A stretch of 64,000 nucleotides of DNA from the NCBI GenBank assembly GCA_016709445.1, contig JADJMV010000014.1, forward strand, positions 58,539 through 122,538, in the 5' to 3' direction. The stretch's first letter is position 1; each line of letters begins with the position of its first letter. This document shows positions 54,572-63,262 of this stretch, in pieces. The notes under the pieces are model-generated. The model was not told where the DNA came from. It saw nothing but the letters and a program-made list of their open reading frames with translations, and ran no database searches. The DNA comes from Phycisphaerales bacterium. GTDB lineage: Bacteria > Planctomycetota > Phycisphaerae > Phycisphaerales > UBA1924. A program made the position numbers and the translations under genes.

Positions 54572-55802
54572 ATGACGACGACGCCGACAACCCCGACAAA
54601 CCTCTTGCCTTTCGAGGCCGATGCCGTGGCGGTGGTGCGGGCGGTCCGGGCCGCGTTCTCGGAGATCCTCACGGGAGCGGGGGCCGACCCGCACGATCCC
54701 CAGTCGATCGGGCGGGTGGTCGGCCTGAACAAGAACCTCGCCTGGAAGGTCTCGAAGATCGTCCAGGCCGACGACCCTTCGGTCGCTCTGGAGCAGATGC
54801 CCGGGGCGGCGGGGCTGAAGATCTTTCTGGACTCGCTCGAGCGCTCGGGGGCCGCACCGGGGCACCTGGCGGGGGCGCGGCGGGCTGTGGACGACTACGA
54901 GCGGCTGATCCGGGTGCACTCGGGTGACCGCCAGACGCTCGAGATGATGATGACCGAGTTGAGCCCCTCGGGCCGGCGGGAACGGGATGAACAGCACCGC
55001 AAGCTCCTCTTCCAGGGCGGGAGCTATGTGTGGGGGGTGCAGACGCGGGTGAACCTCAAGATCGGGCTTGTGGGGCCGAGTTCGAGGCAGGGGTGCCTCG
55101 ACTTTGCGTCGGTCAACGGGCTCATCGACTTCCGGCGCATCCGGCCCGACGTGACCTGGACAATGGCCTCCAGACGATCGCGGAACGACGACGGGTCGGA
55201 GATGGCGACGGCGGCCTCGGAGCCGATCGACGCCGCATTTTCGGGCCCGGAACACGCGCCGCTGATGGGGGAGTTCTGCTCGCGGCCGCTCCCGGAGTTG
55301 CGGCGGCTTGTGGACGGCACGACGACCACGTTTGAGCTTGTTGAGGGCCCCGTGGGCAACACGGGGGCGCTGACGTGTGTGGTTGGGGCGATCCAGCGGT
55401 GCATCCCCTACTTCCGCACACCGGAGAACCGGTGGGGCGAGCACTCGGCGCTCTGCGATATCCCCTCCGAGTTGCTCGTGCTCGACGTCTTCCTGCACCG
55501 GAGCTTCACATTCGCGATGCACCCGGAGGCGTTCCTCTACAGCGAACTGCGGGCGTCGTATCCCTACGCCTCACCCGGGCGCGAGCGGAATCGGCTGCCG
55601 CTGAACGAGCCGATCCAGAGCCTTGGGGCCGGCCCGCTCCCGCTGGCGACGCCGGAAGTGCCGCGGTACAACCAGATGGTGCAGGCGGCCTTCGCGCATG
55701 GGCTGGAAGTCGGGGGATTTCTTCGGATTCCGGATGAAGGTAGCCTACCCGGCCTGCCCGACCGCGCTGGTGCTGCGGTACGAGTTGCCCGAGGCGAAGT
55801 AG
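54572..55802 (+). CDS. Conserved hypothetical with helix-turn-helix-like start, one apparent frameshift
   Basis: About 409 aa. Residues 50-75 (SIGRVVGLNKNLAWKVSKIV) look like a helix-turn-helix. The rest is an uncharacterised mixed domain with YFRTPENRWGEHSALCDIPS and LHRSFTFAMHPEAFLYSELR. Removing one base from G5 55713-55717 gives a more protein-like end (FGFRMKVAYPACPTALVLRY) and a TAG at 55800. I do not recognise the family. 29 bp before dihydroorotase. Confidence 0.7.
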
Positions 55803-55831
55803 CGGCTGCCAGGGCACGCTAGCATCTGCGC

Positions 55832-57148
55832 ATGGGCACGCTTCTCGTTGTCAATGGACGCGTCATCGACCCCGCATCGGGGCGTGATGAGGTGGTAGAT
55901 CTCGGGATCGAGGCGGGACGGATCGCCGAGATCGGGCGGGGCTTGTCCCGCGCCGGCGCTCGCGTGATCGACGCGGCCGGTCGGATCGTAACCCCGGGGC
56001 TCATCGATCCGCACGTGCATCTCCGCGAGCCGGGGCAGGAGCACAAGGAGACGGTCGCCAGCGGCGCGCGGGCGGCGGTGGCGGGCGGGTTCACCACCAT
56101 CTGCTGCATGCCCAACACGCGCCCGGCCCTGGATTCCCCGGAGATGGTCCGGTATGTGCTCGACCGGGCGGCGCGGGCGGTGTGCCGGGTCTTCCCGGTC
56201 GCGGCGGCGACGAAGGACCGGGCCGGAGCGGAGCCGACCGAATTCCGACTGCTCGCACAGGCGGGCGCCGTCGGGTTCAGCGACGACGGCGATGTCGTGG
56301 CCTCCGCGGGCGTGATGCTGCGGGTGATGCGCGAGATCGCGCCGCTGGGGCTGGCGTTCATGCAGCACTGCCAGGAGCCGACGCTGACGCGCGGGGCGGC
56401 GATGCACGCGGGCGAGGTGAGCACTCGCCTAGGTCTGATCGGGTGGCCCCGGGTGGCCGAAGAGATCGTGATCGAGCGCGACGTGCGACTGGTGCGCGAG
56501 ACGGGGTGCCGGTACCACGTGCAGCACATCTCCAGCGGCGGAAGCGTGGAGATCGTGCGGGCGGCGCGGGCGTCGGGGCTGCCCGTGACGGCGGAGGCGA
56601 GCCCGCACCACCTCATCCTGACGCATGAGGCGTGCGACGGGTACGACACGAGCGCGAAGATGAACCCGCCGCTGCGGGAGCGGAAGGATGTCGAGGCGAT
56701 CCGGGCAGGTGTGGCCGACGGCACGATCACGGTGCTGGCGACCGACCACGCGCCACATACGCCGGACGAGAAGAACGCCCCATTCGACGATGCGCCGTTC
56801 GGGATCATCGGGCTGGAGACCGCGCTGCCGCTCTACGCCGAGGCGCTGGTCGAGAGCGGGGCGATCGACTGGCCCCGGCTGATCGCGCTGCTCACGCTCG
56901 AGCCGGCGCGGCTGTGCAACCTGGACCGGGCCAATCGGGGGCAGGATGGGCTGGGCGAGCTGTTCGTCGGCGGTCCGGCCGACGTGACGGTGATCGACCC
57001 GGATCTCGAGTGGACGGTAGCCGAGAGCGATCTCTGCGGGATGTGCGTGAACACGCCGTTCCTGGGGCGGACGGTGCGGGGTCGCGCGGTCGCGACGATT
57101 GTCGCGGGCGAAGTGCGGCATGAACTCGTCGCTGCCGGCGCGGGATGA
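55832..57148 (+). CDS. pyrC: Dihydroorotase
   Basis: 438 aa. Cyclises carbamoyl-aspartate to dihydroorotate in pyrimidine synthesis. Zinc and substrate motifs: HVHLREPGQEHKE, GGFTTICCMPNTRP, QHISSGGSVEIV, KMNPPLRE, TDHAPHTPDEK. Length and order match the class I enzyme. The product is cytoplasmic. No other pyrimidine gene is adjacent. Confidence 0.95.
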   Translation: MGTLLVVNGRVIDPASGRDEVVDLGIEAGRIAEIGRGLSRAGARVIDAAGRIVTPGLIDPHVHLREPGQEHKETVASGARAAVAGGFTTICCMPNTRPALDSPEMVRYVLDRAARAVCRVFPVAAATKDRAGAEPTEFRLLAQAGAVGFSDDGDVVASAGVMLRVMREIAPLGLAFMQHCQEPTLTRGAAMHAGEVSTRLGLIGWPRVAEEIVIERDVRLVRETGCRYHVQHISSGGSVEIVRAARASGLPVTAEASPHHLILTHEACDGYDTSAKMNPPLRERKDVEAIRAGVADGTITVLATDHAPHTPDEKNAPFDDAPFGIIGLETALPLYAEALVESGAIDWPRLIALLTLEPARLCNLDRANRGQDGLGELFVGGPADVTVIDPDLEWTVAESDLCGMCVNTPFLGRTVRGRAVATIVAGEVRHELVAAGAG

Positions 57149-57179
57149 AACCCGCGACGCGGGGGGCGATCAGCAAGGC

Positions 57180-57365
57180 GATTCACCGCTGAGGGCGCAG
57201 AGTTGCGCGGAGCAGAGGCGATGCCGTCTCCCCCACAGAGGAACACAGACGGACACGGACAGGAGAAGAGAGGGCCGGTCGCCTTGCTGCTCACTGTGCC
57301 CATCTGCGCTCATTTGTGGTCGTCACTCTTCGGTCTTGACTCCGCGTGACTCTGCGTCTTCAGCG
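57180..57365. repeat. CAGAG-type intergenic repeats, inverted pair
   Basis: TTCACCGCTGAGGGCGCAG at 57180 onward and, inverted at about 57333-57365, the same type (CCGCTGAAGACGCAGAGTC on the minus strand). Between them lie CACAGAGGAACACAGACGG and GCGCTCATTTGTGGTCG stretches. This family of short repeats is common between planctomycete genes. The inverted copy forms the last codons of the CFI-box gene. Confidence 0.7.
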
Positions 57366-58006
57366 GTGCGCTGTCCTCGACCGGGGGTTCGTGCGGCGGC
57401 GCGGGCGAGCGGGTGGAGGGCGGCTCGGACCGCGGCGGCCGCGGCGGGGGAGCCGAGCACGAGGAGCGCAAGGGGTGGGGAGAGCGTCTCGTAGCAGGCG
57501 ATGACGGGGCGTCCCCACCAGGCGCGCTTGAGCACGCGGTTCCGCCACCGGCGCAGGGCCATGACCTCGGCCTGCTCCCCCCCGCCGTAGGCGGCCGTCG
57601 CGATGAAGCACTTGCTGGGCCGGCTCTGGAGCCCGATCTCGACGGCGCGGAGTTCGATGGCATCCTTGGCGTCCTTCAGGTCGCCGCCCATCCGCTCGCG
57701 GTAGAGCTTGACCGCCTCGATCTTCTTTCGGGTACGGAGGAGGTTGTCGAGTTGGGCGTCGAAGGGGTTCTGGTCCGGCGCGCTCCCGACCGGGGCGCTC
57801 CGGGAGAAGCCGTCGGCGGGGGGTCGGGGCTCGGGGCGCTTCCAGGGGCGAGGGGCGGAGGCCGCGGGGCCGCCGAACTGGAGTTCCTCGACGAAGGCCT
57901 TGGCCTCGGCCAGTCCCATCCCCAGGTGCTGTCGGACGAGCTTGATGGCTTCGATCTTCTTGCGGGCGGCGATGAGGTCGAGAATGTCTTGTTCGATGTC
58001 GCCCAT
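57323..58006 (-). CDS. CFI-box protein with two L7/L12-C-terminal-like segments
   Basis: 227 aa. Two copies of a helix-turn-helix like the ribosomal L7/L12 C-terminal domain: ARKKIEAIKLVRQHLGMGLA and TRKKIEAVKLYRERMGGDLK, each with A-K-(A/D)-x-V/I. Then the motif SKCFIATAAYGG starts a CFI-box domain with RRWRNRVLKRAWWGRPVIAC. The tail TAEDAESRGVKTEE is translated intergenic repeat, so the original stop was probably upstream. Function unknown; divergent from GAPDH. Confidence 0.8.
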   Translation of the reverse strand: MGDIEQDILDLIAARKKIEAIKLVRQHLGMGLAEAKAFVEELQFGGPAASAPRPWKRPEPRPPADGFSRSAPVGSAPDQNPFDAQLDNLLRTRKKIEAVKLYRERMGGDLKDAKDAIELRAVEIGLQSRPSKCFIATAAYGGGEQAEVMALRRWRNRVLKRAWWGRPVIACYETLSPPLALLVLGSPAAAAAVRAALHPLARAAARTPGRGQRTAEDAESRGVKTEE

Positions 58007-58099
58007 GGGCGTCTCCCCCGTAGAAAACGGTCGGGCGGCACTCTACCGTCAATCGGACGGACCCGCAGGAATGGTCCGCAGGCAGAAAGGAATTGAGCC

Positions 58100-59140
58100 A
58101 TGACTCTCCGCATCGGCATCAACGGCTTCGGACGCATCGGGCGCCTGGTCTACCGCATCGCCGCCCAGGACCCCAATATCGAGGTGGTCGCGGTCAACGA
58201 CCTGGTGCCGGCGGACAACCTCGGGTACCTGCTCAAGTACGACACGATGCACGGGCGCTTCAAGATCGCCGGGCAGCCGGCGCGGGTGGAGGCGACGGAG
58301 AACTCGTTCACGGTCAACGGCAAGACGACGCAGACCAAGGCCGAGCGTGACCCCGCGGCCCTGCCCTGGGGCGACTGGGGCGTGGACTACGTGCTCGAGT
58401 CGACGGGCCTGTTCACCAAGCTCGACGACGCCCACAAGCACATCGAGAACAACGGGTGCAAGCGCGTGGTGATCTCGGCCCCGACGAAGACGCCCGAGAC
58501 GGTGCCGACGCTTTGCTACAAGGTCAACCATGAGCAGTACGACCCGGCCAAGCACAAGGTGATCAGCAACGCGAGCTGCACGACCAACTGCCTCGCCCCC
58601 GTGGCCAAGGTGATCAACGACAGCTTCGGCCTCGAGGAAGGCCTGATGACGACGATCCACGCCGCCACGGCGACCCAGCCGACGCAGGACGGGCCCAGCA
58701 AGAAGGACTGGCGTGGTGGCCGCAACGCCTACCAGAACATCATCCCCGCCAGCACCGGGGCCGCCAAGGCCGTCGCGTTGTGCATCCCTGCGCTCAAGGG
58801 AAAGCTGACCGGCATGGCCTTCCGCGTGCCGACGGCGGATGTCTCCGCGGTCGACCTGACCTTTAAGACGGCCAAGGCGACGAGCCTCGAGGAGATCAAC
58901 GCCGCGATGAAGAACGCTGCCGAGGGCGCGATGAAGGGCGTCCTGGGGTTCACCACCGAGGAGGTCGTCAGCAGCGACTTCATCGGCGACCCGCACAGCT
59001 CGATCTTCGACTCGCTGGCCGGCATCCAGCTCAACGATCGCTTCTTCAAGATCGTGAGCTGGTACGACAACGAGGCGGGCTATTCGCACCGGTGCGTGGA
59101 CATGCTGCGCATGATGGCGGCCAAGGACGGGATCAAGTAG
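58100..59140 (+). CDS. gap: Glyceraldehyde-3-phosphate dehydrogenase, type I
   Basis: 346 aa. NAD-dependent glycolytic oxidation of glyceraldehyde-3-phosphate. NAD motif INGFGRIGRLVYR, catalytic Cys in SNASCTTNCLAP, His in the HAATATQPTQDGPSKKDWRG loop, and WYDNEAGYSHRCVDM at the end. GAAAGGAATTGAGCC precedes the ATG. Full length. Confidence 0.97.
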   Translation: MTLRIGINGFGRIGRLVYRIAAQDPNIEVVAVNDLVPADNLGYLLKYDTMHGRFKIAGQPARVEATENSFTVNGKTTQTKAERDPAALPWGDWGVDYVLESTGLFTKLDDAHKHIENNGCKRVVISAPTKTPETVPTLCYKVNHEQYDPAKHKVISNASCTTNCLAPVAKVINDSFGLEEGLMTTIHAATATQPTQDGPSKKDWRGGRNAYQNIIPASTGAAKAVALCIPALKGKLTGMAFRVPTADVSAVDLTFKTAKATSLEEINAAMKNAAEGAMKGVLGFTTEEVVSSDFIGDPHSSIFDSLAGIQLNDRFFKIVSWYDNEAGYSHRCVDMLRMMAAKDGIK

Positions 59141-59152
59141 GAGTCGGGCCGG

Positions 59153-59228
59153 TTGTGGTGCCGGCCTCCGGCCTGCACAGACTTGGCCTGAAGATCCGAC
59201 CTGTGCTGGCTGGACGCCTGCACCACAA
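59153..59228. repeat. Imperfect palindromic REP-like element
   Basis: Arms of about 26 bases (TTGTGGTGCCGGCCTCCGG.. and ..GCCTGCACCACAA inverted) with four or five mismatches surround a short centre. Directly 3' of the GAPDH gene. Resembles GTGGTGCCGGC palindromes found between planctomycete genes. Confidence 0.6.
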
Positions 59229-59240
59229 TTACAGCGCTCC

Positions 59241-59270
59241 GCGGGCCCCGGATCCGGGGCCCGCGTTGTT
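59241..59270 (+). terminator. Terminator after GAPDH
   Basis: Perfect stem GCGGGCCCCG with loop GATC (59241-59264) followed by GTTGTTT on the plus strand. No T-run on the other strand. Confidence 0.75.
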
Positions 59271-59295
59271 TGGGGTGCACTCCTCAGGAGCCCGG

Positions 59296-60336
59296 TCAGT
59301 CCCGGCAGGTGGCCCAGGTGTCGAGGAAGCAGAGGACGTCGGCCGAATCGCATCGACCGTTGGCGGTGCAGTCGGCCTCGGGGTCGCAGACGCGCCAGGC
59401 CCGGAGGAAGGCGATGAAATCCCGCGTGTCGGCAAAGCCGTCGCCGTCGAAGTCGGCGCGGTTGCCGGGTGGGTCGAGGCGTTCGCCCCAGAACTGGGCC
59501 ATGGCGCCGAGGGGATTCGGGCATTCGGCGGCGTAGTCGTAGCACTCGATGCCGGGGTCGTGTGTGCCATCGGCGGGCTCGATGTCATCGAACTGGTTCG
59601 GCCCCTGCTCGCCGGGCCCATCGGGATCGCCCAGGTTGTTGTGGCTCCCCCAGAGCATCGGCTGCGCGCACGTCGCGGGCAAGGCCCCATCATCAGTGAG
59701 ATAGGCAATGCCGTAAGAGCCCTTGCCCGAGGAGGGGAGGCTCCAGCGACCGATGAGGGAGATGTCGATGCGGGCGTAGTAGTAGTGCCCCGGGTTGCAG
59801 ACGAGGTCCCCGAAGTCGATGATCCAGCCGGGGAGGTCGAACGAGTCCGGTTCGCAGATGTCGGCGTCCGAGGTCTCGGTGAAGATCACCATGACACACT
59901 GCTCGACGTCGAAACCGGGGCCTGTCCAGTACCACGCGACGTCGGTGCGCCACGCCCCCTCGGCCGGGATGGCGTCCGGCGCGAGGGTCATGTCGTTGGT
60001 TGCGAACCCGTTGCAATAGCCGGACCCAAAGTGCCAGCGGGAGGAGCCCAGGCCGCAGGCGCCCCAATCGTCGGGCACGCCGTTCCAGTCGTGGTCGCCG
60101 TAGCAGTCGAAGACGCGGTAGTCGCGGCACACGTCGTGGCCCCCGCGCGGGGTGGCGTAGTCCGTCCATGCGCCGACGCGCTCGATGGCGCCCCCGCGGA
60201 CCGTCGCTGGCGCGATGCGGAGCGGGGTGACCTGTTCCCCCCACTGGACCATGTGGAGGGGCGGGCGTGCGCCCTGGGCGCAGGCGAGTCCGACCGATCC
60301 GAGCAGGGTGGCGGCGGCGGCAAGGCGATGATGCAT
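59296..60336 (-). CDS. Secreted protein with GC-type dockerin-like C-terminus
   Basis: 346 aa. Signal peptide (LAAAATLLGSVGLACAQG), then a beta-rich body with paired cysteines (DVCRDYRVFDCYGDHDWNGV). The C-terminus carries two calcium-binding-like segments, ADFDGDGFADTRDFIAFLRA and GRCDSADVLCFLDTW, the dockerin-like pair with a terminal Cys seen in exported Phycisphaerae proteins. Likely displayed on or released from the cell. The body is otherwise unrecognised. Confidence 0.82.
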   Translation of the reverse strand: MHHRLAAAATLLGSVGLACAQGARPPLHMVQWGEQVTPLRIAPATVRGGAIERVGAWTDYATPRGGHDVCRDYRVFDCYGDHDWNGVPDDWGACGLGSSRWHFGSGYCNGFATNDMTLAPDAIPAEGAWRTDVAWYWTGPGFDVEQCVMVIFTETSDADICEPDSFDLPGWIIDFGDLVCNPGHYYYARIDISLIGRWSLPSSGKGSYGIAYLTDDGALPATCAQPMLWGSHNNLGDPDGPGEQGPNQFDDIEPADGTHDPGIECYDYAAECPNPLGAMAQFWGERLDPPGNRADFDGDGFADTRDFIAFLRAWRVCDPEADCTANGRCDSADVLCFLDTWATCRD

Positions 60337-60673
60337 GGCTGGGTCTCCAGGGCGGGCCCGGCGCCTGTGCTCGCCTCAAGGGGATTGCAGGGGCGGCCCG
60401 TCCCCCGCATCGGCTGCCGCCCCTGCAATTCCACGATCAGACGGCGCGACGGGGCGCCGACGGGTGCCCAAAGCATCGACCGGCCGCGGGTTGTGCTCGG
60501 GCCAAGGATGGCGACTGCACGCCGAATCGATCGGACGCACCACAGGCACCCCATTTCGCACCGGCACAACGAGGGACTCCGCGACCGAGACAGAGTGTCT
60601 CTCGCAAGCACTACCGCCGGCCCGGCGCCCCGGTTGCGGGCTCGCCGGCGACATTTTCTGATTCTCGTCGCGG
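60337..60673. other. Intergenic region, no gene seen
   Basis: Spacer between the dockerin-protein start and the sulfatase stop. Open frames exist but lack protein character. No strong promoter or hairpin. Confidence 0.35.
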
Positions 60674-62223
60674 TCACTCCCCGTCGAGCGCGGAGATCGG
60701 GAAGAGCGTCGAGTTCTGGTGCTCGCGCGAGGCGATCCTCGAGGCAAGGGCTACCAGTTCGGGGTGGGTTTTCGCCAGATCTGTCGTCTCGTCGGGATCC
60801 GTCAAGAGATCGTAAAGCTCCACCTTCTCGGGGTGCTTCGCCAGGTCGGGCCGGATGGACTTCCAACGTCCGGGTTTCCCGTCTTCGCCGGTGAACACGA
60901 TGGCCTGCTGCTGGGCGCCCTCCGGAGATTCCCAATACATCCAGTCGTGGGGCGGCCGATCGGCGTGGTGCTCAGAACCGGGACGAGGCTGGTCCCGTCG
61001 AGGTCCGCGGGGGCCGAGGCTCCCGCGATGGAGGCGAGGGTGGGCAGCCAATCCGGGTGGTACGAGGGTGTGGCGTCCGAGGCGCCCGGTGTGGTGTGAC
61101 CGGGCCAGCGGACCACGGTCGGCATGCGGATGCCGCCCTCGTAGAGGTTGCCCTTCTGGCCGCGGAGGCCGGCGTGGGAGTCGAAGAACGCGCGATCCAC
61201 ACCGCCGACGTAGGTGGCGCCGTTGTCGCTGGTGAAGACGACGATGGTGTTGTCGGTGAGACCCAGTTCGTCGAGCAGGTCGAGGATGCGCCCGACGTTG
61301 TGGTCCATGTAGGAGATGACGCCGGCGTAGGCGGCGTGGGGTCGGGCGTTGGGGAGGTACCCCTGCTCTCCCAGGTAGGAGGTCTGATCCCAGTCCTCCG
61401 GGTAGCGGCCGGTCCATTCGGGGAGCGTCTGCAGCGCGACGTGGGGGATGATCGTGGGGTAGTAGCAGAAGAAGGGCCGGTCGGGGTTGTCCCTGTGTTG
61501 GGCGCGGATCCAGCCGAGCAGTTCGGTGATGATCTCCTCGGGGGCGTAGTCCTTTCCTCTGAACTGGTCGAAGCCGGCGGGGTCGAGCGAGCCGTCCGCC
61601 AGGAGTGGCTTGTCCTTCAGGCGCTGGTGGGCGCTGAAGTAGTGGTTGCCGCCGAGGACATCGACGTCGTGGTTGCGCCAGAGGTGGGTGGGGTAGTAGT
61701 TGTGGGCGACGCGCTGGCAGAGGTAGCCGTAGAAGTGGTCGAACCCCTGGAAGCAGGGGTGGCCCTCGGAGCCGGGCCCGCCCAGGCCCCACTTGCCGAA
61801 GGCGCCGGTGGCGTAGCCGCGGGCCTTGAGGACCTCGGCGATGGTGACCTCGGAGGCGGGGAGGGGCCACTGGCCCTCGGGGTCTTCGGGTCCCCAGCCG
61901 CCGACCTCCTTGTTGCCCCGGATGACGGCGTGTCCGGTGTGCCTGCCGGTGAGGAGGCTGCAGCGTGTGGGGGCGCAGACGGCCGAGCCGGAGTAGTGCC
62001 GGGTGAGGCGGAGGCCCTCGGCCGCGAGGCGGTCGATGTTCGGGGTCTGGATCTTCTTCTGCCCGAAGCAGCCCACCTCGCCGTAGCCGAGATCGTCGGC
62101 CATGATGAAGACGATGTTGGGGGGCGTCGCCGGTCCGGCCTTCGGGGTCTGAGGAAAAGCCCTGGAATCCGTCACGAGGACGAATGCGATGGCGATCAGG
62201 AACGTATGCATCCGGTGCGACAT
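60674..62223 (-). CDS. Sulfatase (formylglycine type), one apparent frameshift
   Basis: About 516 aa. Exported alkaline-phosphatase-fold sulfatase hydrolysing sulfate esters of polysaccharides. Signal peptide (FLIAIAFVLVTDSRAFPQ); NIVFIMADDLGYGEVGCFG metal site; the C-x-P-x-R modification site SAVCAPTRCSLLTG; FGKWGLGG and FTSDNGATYVGG. The last 90 residues (HDWMYWESPEGAQQQAIVF) are in another frame; one base added to G4 60949-60952 joins them. Start ATG 62223, with 62211 as an alternative. Confidence 0.9.
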
Positions 62224-62253
62224 GGGGGCATGGTAACCGCGGAGGCTCGGACG

Positions 62254-63220
62254 ATGGCGGCGGTGGCAACCCAGAGCAACGCGACGACAGCCGGCCAGCA
62301 CACCATGCAGTGCATGGAGGTGTGGGGGAGCAACCGTGCGGTCTCGAGCGGTGTGGTGATGCCGGGGCTCGACGCGTGGGTCTACAGCCGCCCGAGCGCC
62401 GACGACGAGGCGGGCGGCGATGTGCACTACGTCTCGGCGTGCGCGACGGGCCGGGTGATCCGGGGCCCTCATCGCGGACGTGTCCGGCCACGGCGCTTCG
62501 GTCTCCCAGATCTCCTCGGACCTGCGATCGCTGATGCGCCGGTACATCAACTTCGTGGACCAGCGGAAGTTCGTGCATTCGCTCAACAACCAGTTCCGCG
62601 GCATCGACGAGAGCGGGCACTTCGCCACGGCCGTGGTGGCCACGTGCTGGACGCCCACCGATGAGGTCACGATCACCTGCGCCGGGCATCCCTCGCCGCT
62701 GTGCTACCGCGCGGAGACGGGCAAATGGTCGGCGCTGCTCTCACCCGGCGGGGCCGGGGCGGATATCCCCCTGGGGCTCGAGAAGGGCGCGATGTTCCAG
62801 GAGACGCGACTGCACTTGGGCGCGGACGACCTCGTGCTGCTCTACACCGACGGCCTGGTCGAGGCCAAGTCGCCGACCGGCGCGCTGCTGGGCGGCAAGG
62901 GGCTCCTCGCCCTGCTCGCCTCGCTCGACGCGACGACGCCGGAGCGGCTGCTCGAGGGGCTCGTCGCCGCCGTGTCGGCCTTCCAGGGGGGCGCCGCGCC
63001 CGACGATGACCTGACGCTCATGCTGCTGCGTCCGAACGCGCTGAAGCCCAAGGCCTCGCTGATGACCGGCATCATCGCCGGCAAGCGCGTGGCCCGGGGC
63101 GTGGTCGATGCGATGCTCGGGCGCGGCCCCACGCCCGTGCCGCAGATGAACCGGCAGAACTTCCTGGGGGCGTTCATCGATCGGTTCAACCGGTCGGCCA
63201 AGCCGCCGCCGCCCGGATGA
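62254..63220 (+). CDS. PP2C/SpoIIE-type serine phosphatase, one apparent frameshift
   Basis: About 321 aa, ATG 62254 with GGAGG eight bases upstream, divergent from the sulfatase with 30 bp between starts. The N-terminal segment (ATGRVIR) and the rest are in different frames; removing one base from G4 62462-62465 gives ALIADVSGHGASVSQ. Metal-site aspartates are in DVSGHG, LLYTDGLVEAKS and DDDLTLMLL; CAGHPSPLCYR is the SpoIIE signature. A cytoplasmic phosphatase probably acting on an anti-sigma antagonist or similar; no partner is adjacent. Confidence 0.88.
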
Positions 63221-63262
63221 GGGATGGCCCGGCGGTGGCCCTCGCCGCACCTACCATTCCCC

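Noticed and set aside
61057..62250. Long plus-strand open frame opposite the sulfatase
   Set aside because: Shadow of the sulfatase; only the part from 62254 onward is real (PP2C phosphatase).
726..62465. Programmed ribosomal frameshifting
   Set aside because: Breaks occur in both directions in many unrelated genes at plain G/C runs without stimulatory structures; sequence error is simpler.
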